Origin: Vandiemenella viatica
Taxonomy: Eukaryota > Arthropoda > Insecta > Orthoptera > Morabidae
Direction of reading: 5' to 3'
DNA length: 64,000 nt
Assembly (NCBI GenBank): GCA_031002005.1
Contig: CM061914.1
Coordinates: 10,712,148 to 10,776,147 of the forward strand
The translations under genes were made by a program, and so were the position numbers. The notes under the pieces were generated by a model. It was not told the DNA's origin and did no database searches. It saw only the letters and a list, made by a program, of their open reading frames with translations. Below are positions 10,945 through 22,305 of this stretch, piece by piece. The stretch's first letter is position 1. Every line of letters begins with the position of its first letter.

Positions 10945-13071
10945 AGGCATTTACAAAAAAAAAATCCTAACTCATAGCATATTGAAATCACAGATCCATA
11001 ATAAAAAAAAATAAAAAATAATAGTTTCTTTGTCGGATCAATCGAGAAATTAAACAGCAGTGATTAATCTTGCAGTTTCTCATGAACAACTCCAAAAGAA
11101 ATCCCTGCCTTTACGGCGCTAAAATGCATTAAACTCATCAGATTATATTGGCTGAAAAGTATTTTAAATTCCAAATACACACATTTTATCGTCGATGTGG
11201 CCTATAAACTGTTAGCAAAATGTTTTTCATATGGAGTGCTAAATGAATCTGTCTTCACGATAAACAACTAAAGATGCTGCTACATTAGTGGACTGAGACA
11301 TCTGATGACAAGTGTATTCGCGCTTGATATTAGAATTTATTTTTAAACAATTTGCCGTAAAATATAAGAAGTTTTTTAGACGTATATACATATGATATGT
11401 ATTTTGCAACAAGTGAAAAGGAAATAATCAATGAAAAAATATTGAACTGCAAGTGGGATCGAACCTAGGATACACAGCTACCACAGGTCAGCGCATTGCG
11501 GTTCAGCCACTCCGCCTTTATAAACAGGCGTGCTTCGTCCAGTATGTAACCAAAGTGAAGATATATATAGATACAAAATCTCTTGAATGAATAGTTATTG
11601 ATAATATGTATAAAGAATCAAACTGTTAAAAACAGAAAAAAAATCAGTTAAATAAAAATATGAGATGTGGAAGAAAAATAATTTTCAATTTCGGCAATGT
11701 GTCTGTTCTCATGATATCGCCTAGCTCATCCATTACGCTCGGTCCTCCGGTCTTAAGGCACTGTCGAATTTTCTCTACCGGTAGGCTGTGTTTGTTAGAA
11801 TTTTTGCGGCTTAGTCTATTTTGGAGTCGACTATCACGGGTGACGAAAAGTCACCGTTCCACTTCACACACGAGACTAAAGAACACTCACACGAGTGGAG
11901 ACATCCTTCTTCACCAAATGGTGGTATCTATTTATATTATTATACTGAAGTAATCGCAAACAAAGAATAACACAAAAATTGTATGATTTATTAAGTAATG
12001 AGTTTTTAAATCCCGCAGGTATCAAGTCGCTACGCTGTAAAGCAGTAATTTTAGAACTCTCTACTTCAATCCCGATTCTCAATTAACTTTCTTTACTTAT
12101 ACCAGTAATAAAAGAATTTATGCTAGTCCTACGATAATAACCGGGTTTTAAATTTTTGAGTGACAATGGTTATTTAATTTGTTACAGTACTAATATTTGG
12201 TTCTATGCCATTTCCTTTCATGTTTTTGCATTATATTTTTGTTTTCCTTGACGACGGTGTATGATCATTATAGACCACCACAGAATTAATGATAGACATG
12301 GCTTAAAATTAGAGACATAATTCCAACGATAAATTAATTGTTTCTGAAACGTGAAATTCGTTCTAATGTGAAATGATTATTTTCGACAAACGTGTACAGT
12401 TGGAAATGGGACAGACGATCTGATTTCGGCGTGGCTGCGAACCAGAGTATTTTTCTTTTAGCGCTGTCGCCGCAAAAGTGTTTACTTTCATGTTGGTAGT
12501 TGGTTAAAAATCATTTGATAGTTTCGGTTATAAGAGATTCCTTAAGTATCTTATTCCCTGAGGCAGTTTGTAAGGAATCAAGAATGTATAATATGCATAA
12601 GCATAGTGTAGGTCCGATACTTATAAAAGAGGAAAAATTTTAAAAGAATATGAAATACGTGGATTTGAACCGCAGGTTCAGACACCACAACGCTAACAAC
12701 AGGACCCCTCCCCCCCTGCTCAAGCTAGATACCTACTCGTCAGTTTGTTAACAATGTTGCCTAGGAAGACTGTTACCTTCAACCTTTTCCGAAATAATCT
12801 CTTGTTTCTGTAGTTTCGTAGTACTCAAAATTCTACCTCTTCGAAAATGTTTATTCGCTGGTTTGTCCACAGACCACATTATGAGTGAAATGTTATCGGA
12901 AGGAATTAGCCAAACCAGTATGTAAATAATGATCGTTAAAGTTTTACGCTACTCAGTTGTAGTAAAATGTAGAACGGAGCCTTAGGGGTTATTTTTTGCC
13001 TCGCTTTAATGCATTCCCGTTAATTACAACTTTTGCGATAGGTTTTACGATCTGAATTTATTTAAAGTGTT
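10945..13071 (-). repeat. Right arm of the large inverted repeat, cut by the gap
   Basis: This is the reverse complement of 7968-10746 without the 657-bp segment. It begins at ggcatttac (10945) and runs to the last base before the N gap. Differences from the left arm are scattered single bases and short homopolymer changes, for example in the A/T runs near 10955 and 11005. The arms are therefore not simple copies of one read. The true outer end lies inside or beyond the gap. Confidence 0.9.
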
Positions 13072-14071
13072 NNNNNNNNNNNNNNNNNNNNNNNNNNNNN
13101 NNNNNNNNNNNNNNNNNNNNNNNNNNNNNNNNNNNNNNNNNNNNNNNNNNNNNNNNNNNNNNNNNNNNNNNNNNNNNNNNNNNNNNNNNNNNNNNNNNNN
13201 NNNNNNNNNNNNNNNNNNNNNNNNNNNNNNNNNNNNNNNNNNNNNNNNNNNNNNNNNNNNNNNNNNNNNNNNNNNNNNNNNNNNNNNNNNNNNNNNNNNN
13301 NNNNNNNNNNNNNNNNNNNNNNNNNNNNNNNNNNNNNNNNNNNNNNNNNNNNNNNNNNNNNNNNNNNNNNNNNNNNNNNNNNNNNNNNNNNNNNNNNNNN
13401 NNNNNNNNNNNNNNNNNNNNNNNNNNNNNNNNNNNNNNNNNNNNNNNNNNNNNNNNNNNNNNNNNNNNNNNNNNNNNNNNNNNNNNNNNNNNNNNNNNNN
13501 NNNNNNNNNNNNNNNNNNNNNNNNNNNNNNNNNNNNNNNNNNNNNNNNNNNNNNNNNNNNNNNNNNNNNNNNNNNNNNNNNNNNNNNNNNNNNNNNNNNN
13601 NNNNNNNNNNNNNNNNNNNNNNNNNNNNNNNNNNNNNNNNNNNNNNNNNNNNNNNNNNNNNNNNNNNNNNNNNNNNNNNNNNNNNNNNNNNNNNNNNNNN
13701 NNNNNNNNNNNNNNNNNNNNNNNNNNNNNNNNNNNNNNNNNNNNNNNNNNNNNNNNNNNNNNNNNNNNNNNNNNNNNNNNNNNNNNNNNNNNNNNNNNNN
13801 NNNNNNNNNNNNNNNNNNNNNNNNNNNNNNNNNNNNNNNNNNNNNNNNNNNNNNNNNNNNNNNNNNNNNNNNNNNNNNNNNNNNNNNNNNNNNNNNNNNN
13901 NNNNNNNNNNNNNNNNNNNNNNNNNNNNNNNNNNNNNNNNNNNNNNNNNNNNNNNNNNNNNNNNNNNNNNNNNNNNNNNNNNNNNNNNNNNNNNNNNNNN
14001 NNNNNNNNNNNNNNNNNNNNNNNNNNNNNNNNNNNNNNNNNNNNNNNNNNNNNNNNNNNNNNNNNNNNNNN
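13072..14071. other. Assembly gap of exactly 1000 N
   Basis: A run of 1000 undetermined bases. The round size suggests a scaffold placeholder, so the true distance is unknown. The open frame that appears to span it is meaningless. Confidence 0.99.
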
Positions 14072-15334
14072 CGATTCCTTAGTGACTGTAGTGAAGTCAG
14101 TGGGGCAGGAGACGATTATCTGGAGGCCGTCTTGATTCAGTTATCAGAGCGTAGGCAGCACTGCGAAACGCTGTAGATGAAGTAGAAGACTGCCACAGTT
14201 TCCGGAGTAGCTCGCATTGATAGGTGCCACAGGACGCATTTCGATGGCTGGATCTTCTGCTCTAGATGGGTGCCAATAGAGCAGAAGGTATTACCAGTTG
14301 TGTATTCGTTGCGGGAGAGAGCAGTGCATCCAAGATCAATGCCGGAGATGGAGAGCTTTCTTGTATAGCTACTTGTTCTTGGAACTTGGTTGAGTCTGAC
14401 GGCATTTTCTTTGTATAAGTATGAGTGATTGGTTTTGCTTGTAGCCCGCCGGCCTCTGGGAAACTTGAATGACCACTTGCCTCGGGCTGCTTGCGTTCGG
14501 GCTAGTGGGTTCGCGTGACTTTGTCATATACTTAGTCATGTTGGTCGGCTCACTAGTTGTTCTTGATAGCTGACTTGGATTGCCGCTACAATAGTCGCCA
14601 GTTTCCGCACTGGTTTCAGTCGTCGATCAGGATCAGGAATCACGCACATAAGGTTTGCCATGTTGAAGGTAGGTGCGGCTTTCTTCCCTCGTCGATATTC
14701 CTGGTCCAACATATCAGGATTGTAGAGCGCTAGGACTGGAAACGCAGGTCCGATCTCAATAGCTGGGTCGGCTTCTTCAGGACTTTCCGTCGGTAATGAA
14801 GCAGGTGACGGCTGAAGCAGGGCTTGGCGATTAAGCAAGTGACTCAGCTGAGTTGTGTATAACAGGGTTCTATGGTGGCGATGGGTCAGGTGACTCAGGT
14901 GAATCACATATAGGTGACTCGGGTGTAACGTGTAGGGCTTCTGCAGGAGAGTCCATAGGACAAGAGGGCCTGCGTGGTCTTGTCTTCCAGTAGTCCGGGT
15001 AGCCAAGGAGTATCTGGGGCTTGTTCATTCAGTTTCAGGTTGCCGGACTTCCTCTTCCTTTCGTTTCCCAGATTTGAGTTACGACCCATTTGTCAAGTCG
15101 TCTACCCTCTTCTCTTCGAATTCTCGCTGCTTCTGGGACATTGTTGTCGCTGCGTTTCAGTGATAGGTGATTTTTCGGGCTTGCTTGAGTACTGCATGTC
15201 TGTCCAGTTACCACCATAGACGGCTCCATATTGGGGTTGTCGCCCGCAACAAAGATTTATAGCCACGCTTACTGGTAGCCAGCCGCCGGGCGCGGGCTGC
15301 AAACAGAACCGTTGGGTATATAAGGAAGTGCTGA
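14072..15334. other. GC-richer segment of unknown origin
   Basis: This stretch has a clearly higher GC content than its surroundings. It has an open frame of 156 codons on the minus strand (14536-15006) plus shorter overlapping frames on both strands (14904-15365). The minus-strand peptide is rich in Leu, His, Thr and Pro and ends with a basic, Ala-rich part. I recognise no domain. It may be a degraded transposon ORF. The step in composition begins right at the sequence gap, so its relation to the inverted repeat is unknown. Confidence 0.35.
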
Positions 15335-16075
15335 CATTGAGAAGGCATTTGACAGAGTATGGCATGAAGGCCTATTCTATAGACTGCAAGAATATAATAT
15401 GCCAGATAACTTAATCCATCTACTGCATTCCTGTCTAACTGATGGGAAATTTTTGTCTGCTATGAAATGGGAAACAGCACATTTAACGATATAAAAGCTG
15501 GGGTCCCACAGGGGAGTGTACTTAGTCCAATACATTTTAATTTTTATGTGAATATAATTCCGAAGACCACAGAAAGCAATTGATCCCTGTATGCAGATGA
15601 TACTATACTTTATGCTAGCAACAGGAACTTATGCCATACGCAAAGTACAAAAACACCTTGAAAAACTGACACAATGGTGTAACTTGTGACGGATCAAAAT
15701 CAATGAAAATAAGTGTCAGGCAATAATAGTCTCAGCGAGAGTAAAAATTCCAAATGACAAGTTACATATAAATGACTTAGAACTAAATTTGTAAGACCAG
15801 GTGAAGTATCTGGGACTGCGACTAGACAAAAGGCTCACATGGAGTAAACAAATAGATTAAATAAGAAACAAAGCGAGAGCTACGTTAGCCAGCCTCTACC
15901 CAATGCTGAGAGGCTATGGCCTAACCACGGTGACAAAGATACTCCATTACAGTATGATTATCCAACCCGCTTTCCTCTACGGGTCGGAAATATGGAGCAC
16001 GGCGGCCAACAGTCACGTCCAAAACATGCAAGCACCTGGACGCTCCCAGATATCTCAATAACGTAGAAGTTAGAA
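15335..16075 (+). pseudogene. Jockey-like LINE reverse transcriptase fragment
   Basis: Translation across three frames gives a recognisable run of non-LTR reverse-transcriptase blocks in order. These are DIEKAFDRVWHEGL (palm motif A region, 15335-), AGVPQGSVLSP (about 15500), SLYADDTILYA (catalytic YADD, about 15590) and the C-terminal thumb-side block FLYGSEIWSTAA (about 15970). Several frameshifts and stops break it, so it is dead. The upstream endonuclease and ORF1 are absent, as expected for a 5'-truncated copy. The motif style fits the Jockey clade. The exact 3' end is unclear, because sequence resembling the element fades near 16075. Confidence 0.8.
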
Positions 16076-16283
16076 GAGCACTCTGCTCTTCAACGTTGGC
16101 AGATACTATAAAATTAAAATCAGAAATATTTTTCCAAAGATGCTCTGTATCCAAATATGATCTCATATCTGAGACAGGTGACAAGTCCGAGAGATGCGTG
16201 ACATCAAACGTCCAAAATTTACACTGACAAGGCATTATAATACTGTATATACCCAATCCCCCAACCTCTCTTATCCCAAGACC

Positions 16284-17092
16284 CAGGGGCGCATTTAAGC
16301 ATAGTGTAAGACTATTGTCTTTCTTGGGGTTGACATGATACTTACTTACTGTAGACCAAACTTCGTGCTTGCTAAAGTTTTTAATTACTAACATACAGCA
16401 CTAGAAGCCGGATAAATGAGTTCGTAGTCGCCGCCGGTCGCCAGATAGGGTCCAAACCAGTCCGATAAAAGTGTGAGGATAACTAATTAAGAGAAATCTT
16501 CAAGTATTAAGTAATGAAAATAGGTTCTCCACACATTTATTAGAATAAAGTACACATCGAACCAGTTGGCCACTATCAGAATTTAGATGATAAGGCTATT
16601 GAAACTTCGTAATCCGTCGATTGCAAGATTCTTAGAAAAAAAGGAAAGTTATTAATCCAAATCAGTCCACACTAAATTACTTTCGATGCCACACTTCACT
16701 GTTCTGGTATCTCAACCCACTGTTCAAATCAATTTAAAACATACGTCGCAATGGTTAAACTAGTTCATTCATTCTTCTTACTTCTTGCTACACCCGCACA
16801 GTTAGTATAGCGTCTCACATTACGCGACGCGAGCCGTCCGCTACCGTACCTCGATAACGACTGACTTTAAACAATGTAGTCATGCGCTCATTTCGGAGCG
16901 GCGGAATGCTACTGTTATGTTACAATAGGCTACCTAGGCTGTAGCCTAGGGGCCCGCACCACACCCCCGGACCCCCGCCTTGGCCAGTAGTAGAGGTAAA
17001 GAAAAAGGTCACCCATAAATTTTCTCGACCGGAGGGGGGGAGGGCGCATCACATGTAGAGCCTAGGTGCCCACAAGTCTAAATGCGGCGCTG
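16284..17092. mobile_element. Non-autonomous hAT-like element (809 bp)
   Basis: The left end begins CAGGGGCGCATTTAAGC (16284). The right end, read on the minus strand, begins CAGCGCCGCATTTAGAC. They are similar inverted termini with about 13 of 17 positions matching. The flanks are ccaagacc (16276-16283) and gcaagacc (17093-17100), an 8-bp target duplication with one mismatch, the size expected for hAT transposition. The interior has no transposase frame. It includes G/C runs near 16950-17050 with gtagcctaggggcccg-like words. It would have been mobilised in trans by a hAT transposase not present here. Confidence 0.7.
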
Positions 17093-17529
17093 GCAAGACC
17101 CACTCTTAGTATAAATAGGCCCCTCTACAGTTATGAGAAGGTCCTAAATGGCTACAAAATAGACCCTCTATTAAGTTTAGTAGTGTAACTCTAAATTATA
17201 GGCTCCCTTGTAACAACTATTATGTATTAAACTTCCTCCAATAGATTAGTAGGTCCCCTGTAAATATGCTTATGTAAATACTTCCTCCAATAGTATTACG
17301 GTAGCAAAAGTGTTTAATTCAAATGTATATAGCTTAGTCCTAAAAAAAAATTGATTATTAGTATTAGATTTGTACAAAATTATGTAGGTGCCCTGGCTTT
17401 GAAAGGCTGACGGGTTTGCCAAACCAGACTGACCATTTTAAAAGACATGACATTACAAAAGCCATGTCCAGCAATCATAATATCAGACAGCAGCAGAAGG
17501 AAGATTCCGGAAGCTGTAACCTCACAGTA
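17093..17529. other. AT-rich spacer, nothing recognised
   Basis: About 440 bases between the hAT-like element and the next LINE fragment. Short direct repeats of the type acttcctccaatag occur at about 17228 and 17280. No gene is seen. Confidence 0.45.
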
Positions 17530-18494
17530 GCAGATGCTAGCCGGATGACACTGTGCTGTGCGTTTGATTCCGTGTGGCACCCGGTGCTCCTGCTCAGGCT
17601 CTATGAACAAGGTATCCCGTGACCATACGTGAAGCTTCTAAAATCCTATCTCACCAGCTGGACCTTCAGCGTCAAGATGGACAAGGCTTACTCCTCTACC
17701 AGGAACATCGCGGCAGGAGTCCCACGGGGCTCTGTGCTTGGGCCAGTGCTATACTCCCTGTACACAGCTGATGTACAAACCAGCAGTGGTGTACTGACTA
17801 CAACCTACGCTGACGACACCTGACGACTACAGGAAGTTCTCCAGGTAACTGAGGCCTGGGCTAGGAGGTGGCGCATTGATGTAAATCCCACCAAGACCCA
17901 AGCCATTATGATAACCAAGCGACTTGGGGCCCGTCGACCAACTCATCCAGACCCATCACTTCGCCTGTACCGTAGAGAAATCACATGGTCCAACACAGCA
18001 CACTATCTGGGGGTGACTCTAGACTAGAGACTGAACTGGTGTAGACACATCAACGAAGTCCGTCGGAGAGCAAGCACCAGGCTCCACGGCCTGTACTCAA
18101 TACTAAATAAGGACAGCAAACCAGCCCCTTACACAGGAGTCTAGATATACACCTCGCTCGTACTCCCCATTATGGAATATGCATGTCCTGTGTGGGCATA
18201 CGCCAGTTACAAGCAAATCAGAAAGTTCCAGATCATGCAAAATAGGACCTTAAAGAAGGCCCTCCACCTCCCGTGCCGGTTCCCCACGGGTACACTCCAT
18301 AAGGCTGCCGGTATACTTAAATTGAAGGACAGATTCCGTCAGCTGGCGGAAATAATTTACAAAAATGCCAGGCAATGCAACAACCCGGCTGTCAACTTGA
18401 TAGGTCTCTATGGCAATAGTGACGATAGGCATAGAAGACCGCTTAGTCTCCTAGTAAACTGACACCCAACAACAAGACACACCGACAGTAAAGC
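17530..18494 (+). pseudogene. Jockey-like LINE, 3' half of reverse transcriptase
   Basis: Palm block AFDSVWHPVLLLRLYEQGIP is followed by AAGVPRGSVLGP and then TTYADDT with the catalytic YADD. The C-terminal PIMEYACPVWAYA and IQMQNRTLKKAL-type blocks follow, up to a stop near 18460. In-frame stops occur just after QGIP, after YADDT, after GVTLD and before IYTSL, so this is a pseudogene despite good overall alignment to the family. The copy is 5'-truncated just upstream of motif A. It ends tail-to-tail against the minus-strand LINE whose oligo(A) is the T run at 18495-18510. Confidence 0.85.
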
Positions 18495-18659
18495 TTTTTT
18501 TTTTTTTTTTCTGATGTTCTTTTGTTCCTGGTACAGACACCTTGGGTGTCCTGGCTAGGATTTTATTTGTTCCTTGTTGTAATCTCTATTTTTCATCTTA
18601 AGGGGAAACTTTCTGCGTCCTAGGAGGTCTTTGTAAAAACCCCTGTAATGTGTAGGTAT

Positions 18660-20580
18660 TTTCAATTTGGTGGGTGAATAATTGATAACGGTGCTTTGTG
18701 CCTGTGCCACCATCTGGGGACTGTTATTCCAATGTTTTGCAGTCTTTCTTCAGTTTGGCATATTGTATCGAATCTTTGATGGAAGGATTTGGTTAGTCTT
18801 TTTACCACTTGGTCTATTGTTTCTATTTGTACTATTTCGTTCATTTCAGTAATTCTCAGTCCTTCTGTCAACATTTATGATTAGGCGGAGGCACCTGTTG
18901 TGTTATTGTAATTGTGATAGGTTAGTTTTTCACGTTGTTCCCCAAATTTGACAGCCATATGTTACCACTGGTAATATTGATGATCTGTATAAATGGAGTT
19001 TTGTTTGCAAGTTAATTGATTGACTTATTAGAATACGAAATAGGTTTAATAATTCCTAGGATGTTTAGCCGTTTTTCTGCTATATGTTGACGAAATGTGA
19101 GCGTTCTATCTATCGTGAATCCCAAGTACTTGTGATGGTTCTTCCATGGTACCTGTTTCCCGAATATAGTCAAGTTATGGTTTGGTTCATGTCTTTTGTG
19201 TGTAAAATATATTGCGCAGATTTTTCGGAGTTTACCGTTATTTTATTTCATTTACTCCATAGCTCTATTTTTTGTAGTTGATTTTGCATTCTGGTGATGT
19301 TCTCCATATGTTTTGTTCCCGTGGTGTAGACCGTCGTTTTATCAGCGAATTGGGCGACATGAACATTTTTTATGGTTGGAATATCGTTCACGTATATATT
19401 AAAAAAAGTGGGTGCTAATACTGATCCCTGTGGGAGTCCTGTCCTGATCTGATGTGTTGAAGATCGCACACATTGCATTTCTACGTAGAAAGTCGTTTTT
19501 TCCAAAAAGCTATTTATCAAGTGAATGATTGCTCTGTCAATTGTTGTTTGGGTAATTAGTTTATATATGAGATTTTGGTGCCACACCTAGTCATAGGCCT
19601 TTTGCACATCTATATAAGCTGCTGCTGTGGATCTGCCAAGGTTTGAACCCTTAGCTTATATTCTCAACCAACTGTTGCTGACATGCGAGTTTTGAAACCA
19701 TACTGTTCTTTGTAAATGGTATCCTGTTGAGCCAGTTTCTTCTGTATTCTTGTTAACACAACGTATTTCCAGCACTTTTGTTGTAGTGTTGAACAGGCTA
19801 ATTGGTCTATTATTTTCCGGCAAGGATGAGCTTTTTCCAGCTTTAGGGATTGGTATTATTTTTTCTCTTTTTCAGTCTGCAGGAGTATGATTTTCTCAAG
19901 CAACTGTTCACTATACTTGTTAATAATAATATTCCGTTACTAGGAAAGTGTTTCAGTTGGCAGTTTGTTATTTTGTCTGGTCCTGGGGCTTTTTATTTCT
20001 TAATTTCCTTATACTAATCCTTATTTCAGACGGTGTAGCCAAGTCAGTGATTTCTCCTATGTCTTCTTTTAGATAGGTGGAAGCATATTCTTTGATTTTT
20101 TCGTCTTCTTCCTTTTCTTCGTTAGTTTGTTGTACTATGGGAGTTGCATATTGTTCTTCGAAATAGTCAGCCAGGATCTCTGCTTTTGCTGGTGGTTCGA
20201 AGATTTGCCCGTCGTCGGTGGTCATTAGTCTTGCCGGTGTCTGTGGATTTTTTAATGCTCTTATTAGACGTCAAGCGTTTCGGTGTTGGAGTGTGAGATT
20301 TGACATTTTTTCTTCCCACGTTCAGTGTTTATTTCTTTTAGCCTCTTCTGCAGTTTGTCTCCATAATAGTTTGTCAGTATTCTGTCTGGCGGGTCTCTGT
20401 ACGTTTGTCCTTTTTTGCGGTGGAAGTTCTTTATGTATTTTAGTCTTGCAAGCTTCTCTGGGTCTGTTTTATAGTTGGGTGGCGGATTTACTGTTGTTAT
20501 GGACGCTTTATGGTTAGCTTTATGGATAACATTGGTCAAGTGGTTTATAGCGCCATTGATTTTCTCTCGGCTTTTCATTG
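18660..20580 (-). pseudogene. Jockey-like ORF2 reverse transcriptase domain
   Basis: The pieces are, in order: a Lys/Arg-rich linker (20578-20264); the fingers region ending IRISIRKLRNKKPQ (20225-19968); DVQKAYD-VWHQ (about 19600, motif A, with a stop inside); RTGLPQGSVLAPTFFNIYV (about 19450); AQFADKTTVYTT (about 19340); and a C-terminal segment (18874-18662). The catalytic FADD box reads FADK, so the second metal-binding aspartate is lost. The element could not reverse-transcribe even without its frameshifts. The RT copies element RNA at the nicked target. Confidence 0.85.
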
Positions 20581-20671
20581 TATAAGTGGCTTTGATTGAA
20601 TTATGTAATTCTTTTGTGAATATACCCCAGTCTACCTGTTTTGTTATTTTTGGGAGTAATGCTGTGATTAT

Positions 20672-21600
20672 CTAGTTATTTATCTTGACTATCACCGGGT
20701 TATGATCTGACGAAAACTCGTTTCCATTGATTGGTTTTTGTATACATGGAATATTCTTTGTTACCACGATATCTATGACATCTGGTTGATGATTAGGATT
20801 TGTTGGTATATGTTTTGATATCTTCCGACGAAAGACATTTAAGTTTAGTTCTCCTGCCACATGAAGTAGTTGATTGCCATGTGAGTTTTCAATTCTTGAA
20901 TTCCATAATGGATGTTTGGCATTTAGATCACCACCCATCAATATGGACCAACCGTCATAATTTTCTCTATATCCTCATATAGTAGATCTTTATTTGGCCT
21001 CAGATATGCTGCCACCATTGTTATTATGCCGTCTCTTGTTTGGGTTTTGATTCCTGCAGCTTCAACATTATCTAAATTGTTAAATTCTATTGGGGAGTGG
21101 CTGATTGTTGATTTTACTAGCACCGCTGTTCCTCCACCTCTTTCTCCTAACCTGTCACCGAGAGTGGTGCGTGAGTGGTTAACGCTCTGGCCTCGCATTC
21201 GGGAGGACGCCGTTCGAAACCGGTTCCGGGCATCCAGATTTGGGTTTTCCATGGATTCCCCAAATCACTCCAGGCAAATGCCGGGATGCTTCCTTTAAAA
21301 AGGCCATGGCCGAATTCCTTCCCGTTCCTTGTCCCCAGTCCCATCCCGCATCTAAAGACCTTAGCCGTCGACGAGGCGTAAAGCAGTAAAAAAAAAAATC
21401 CTAACCTGTCATTTCTATATGTTTCTTAATTTGAAGCTCTGATGTGGTTTTAAGTGCGTTTCGGTTATGAGTATTATATCCAGATTTTTTGTTGTTGAAA
21501 TAAAGCTAGTTCATGGTTCTTTCTGCATTATCCCGTTTGCATTTATGTCTCGTTTTAGAATCTGGGTTCTATTTGCCACTATTGAAATAATACGCCTTGT
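20672..21600 (-). pseudogene. Jockey-like ORF2 apurinic endonuclease domain, SINE-split
   Basis: The first part (about 21590-21412) reads KRDINANGIMQKE then LITETHLKP, the ETHL block of the AP-endonuclease. After the SINE comes RLGERGGGTAVLVKS (about 21150-21100), then MMGGDLNAKHPLWNSR (20941-) and FSSDHNPVIVKIN (about 20690). These carry the catalytic GDLN and SDH motifs. The nuclease nicks target DNA to prime reverse transcription. The domain is complete in content but frameshifted, and it is interrupted by the SINE at 21158-21398 between the target-duplication copies. Confidence 0.85.
21158..21398 (+). mobile_element. tRNA-headed SINE with perfect 13-bp target duplication
   Basis: The head has gtgagtggttaacgctctgg (A-box region) and a B-box-like gttcgaaac. 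The body carries catccagatttggg, ccccaaatcactccagg, ccatggccgaattccttccc and ttagccgtcgacgaggcg. The tail is 12 A residues. Identical TCCTAACCTGTCA lies at 21145-21157 and 21399-21411, so both boundaries are exact and the unit is 241 bp. It has inserted into the endonuclease domain of the minus-strand Jockey-like LINE, in the opposite orientation. The small open frames across it are not genes. Confidence 0.95.
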
Positions 21601-21713
21601 AGTAGTGCTCCCATTTTCTCCCAGATATCACGTGCCTTAACAATTTTTGTCAGCGTAGTTTTTACTATTTCCAATTTTTTCCCATATTTCCAGCTGAAAA
21701 GAAGTTGCTGAAA

Positions 21714-22181
21714 TCAGCTGTCTGGTTTTCCTCCTGTGATTAGTTTCCTAGGTTTCTGTAGTTTCCCGTTGTTTGTTTCTTTTTTACTGCGTTGGCATAA
21801 TTCATTTTTGGTTGTTGGGATTTTTCCGGTGTTGTTTTGTCTTATCCTGGATAAATTAGGGGGGCTGGAAGTTTTTGGTTTTATTCCCGTTTCCTTGGTT
21901 AGTTTGCTCCTGTTGAGTGTTTTCTTTTGTTTTCTGCTGGCCATATTCCTGTTCATTTTTTCAGCAAGTGCTTTCTGATATATTGGACAACCTCGCCAAG
22001 ATGCAAGGTGATCTTCGCTGCAGTTGGATTTCGTTTCACGTGCTGTCGGGCAGTCCTTAGATTCATGTAACCCCAAACATTTCACACATCTGCTTGGAAG
22101 GGTACAGTAGTTCGCAGTATGTCCAATCCTCTGGCGTCGTCTGCACTGTGATGGTCCTTCTTTGCCTTTGTATCTCTCCAC
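21714..22181 (-). pseudogene. Jockey-like ORF1, zinc-knuckle part
   Basis: The 155-codon frame contains three consecutive gag-type zinc knuckles. The first is QCRRRQRIGHTANYC, whose second cysteine is replaced by Arg or Gln. The second is CVKCLGLHESKDC. The third is CSEDHLASWRGCPIYQKAL, whose second cysteine is also changed. This CCHC triplet followed by RGCP-YQ is the standard C-terminal half of Jockey-clade gag proteins and binds the element's RNA. The remaining C-terminus is basic (Lys, Arg, Thr, Asn). It ends at 21714, just before the endonuclease frame. It is in a different frame from the N-terminal part because of the A28 tract. Confidence 0.85.
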
Positions 22182-22226
22182 ATGAATCCTCGTGTAATTG
22201 ATTTCTCGCTCATAATATATTTCTTG

Positions 22227-22230
<4 letters not shown>

Positions 22231-22258
<28 letters not shown>
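22231..22258. repeat. 28-base T run (A28 on the coding strand) inside ORF1
   Basis: The homopolymer sits between the pre-C2HC domain and the zinc knuckles of the minus-strand ORF1. The coding strand there reads as a Lys-rich linker (TPTKKK-AQEIYYEREINYTR in the appropriate frames). The simplest reading is slippage expansion of a short poly-Lys A tract rather than a tail. No target duplication or retroelement body adjoins it. Confidence 0.75.
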
Positions 22259-22305
22259 GTAGGCGTCAAGGTAATACAGAATATTGCTAGAGGTATAAAT
22301 TCATT

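Noticed and set aside
13067..14176. 369-codon open frame on the plus strand
   Set aside because: It is an artefact of the N gap. Only its last few codons are real sequence and they have no start.
15921..16394. 157-codon minus-strand open frame
   Set aside because: Its left part is the antisense of the Jockey-like RT C-terminus and its right part lies in the hAT-like element. It shows no domain.
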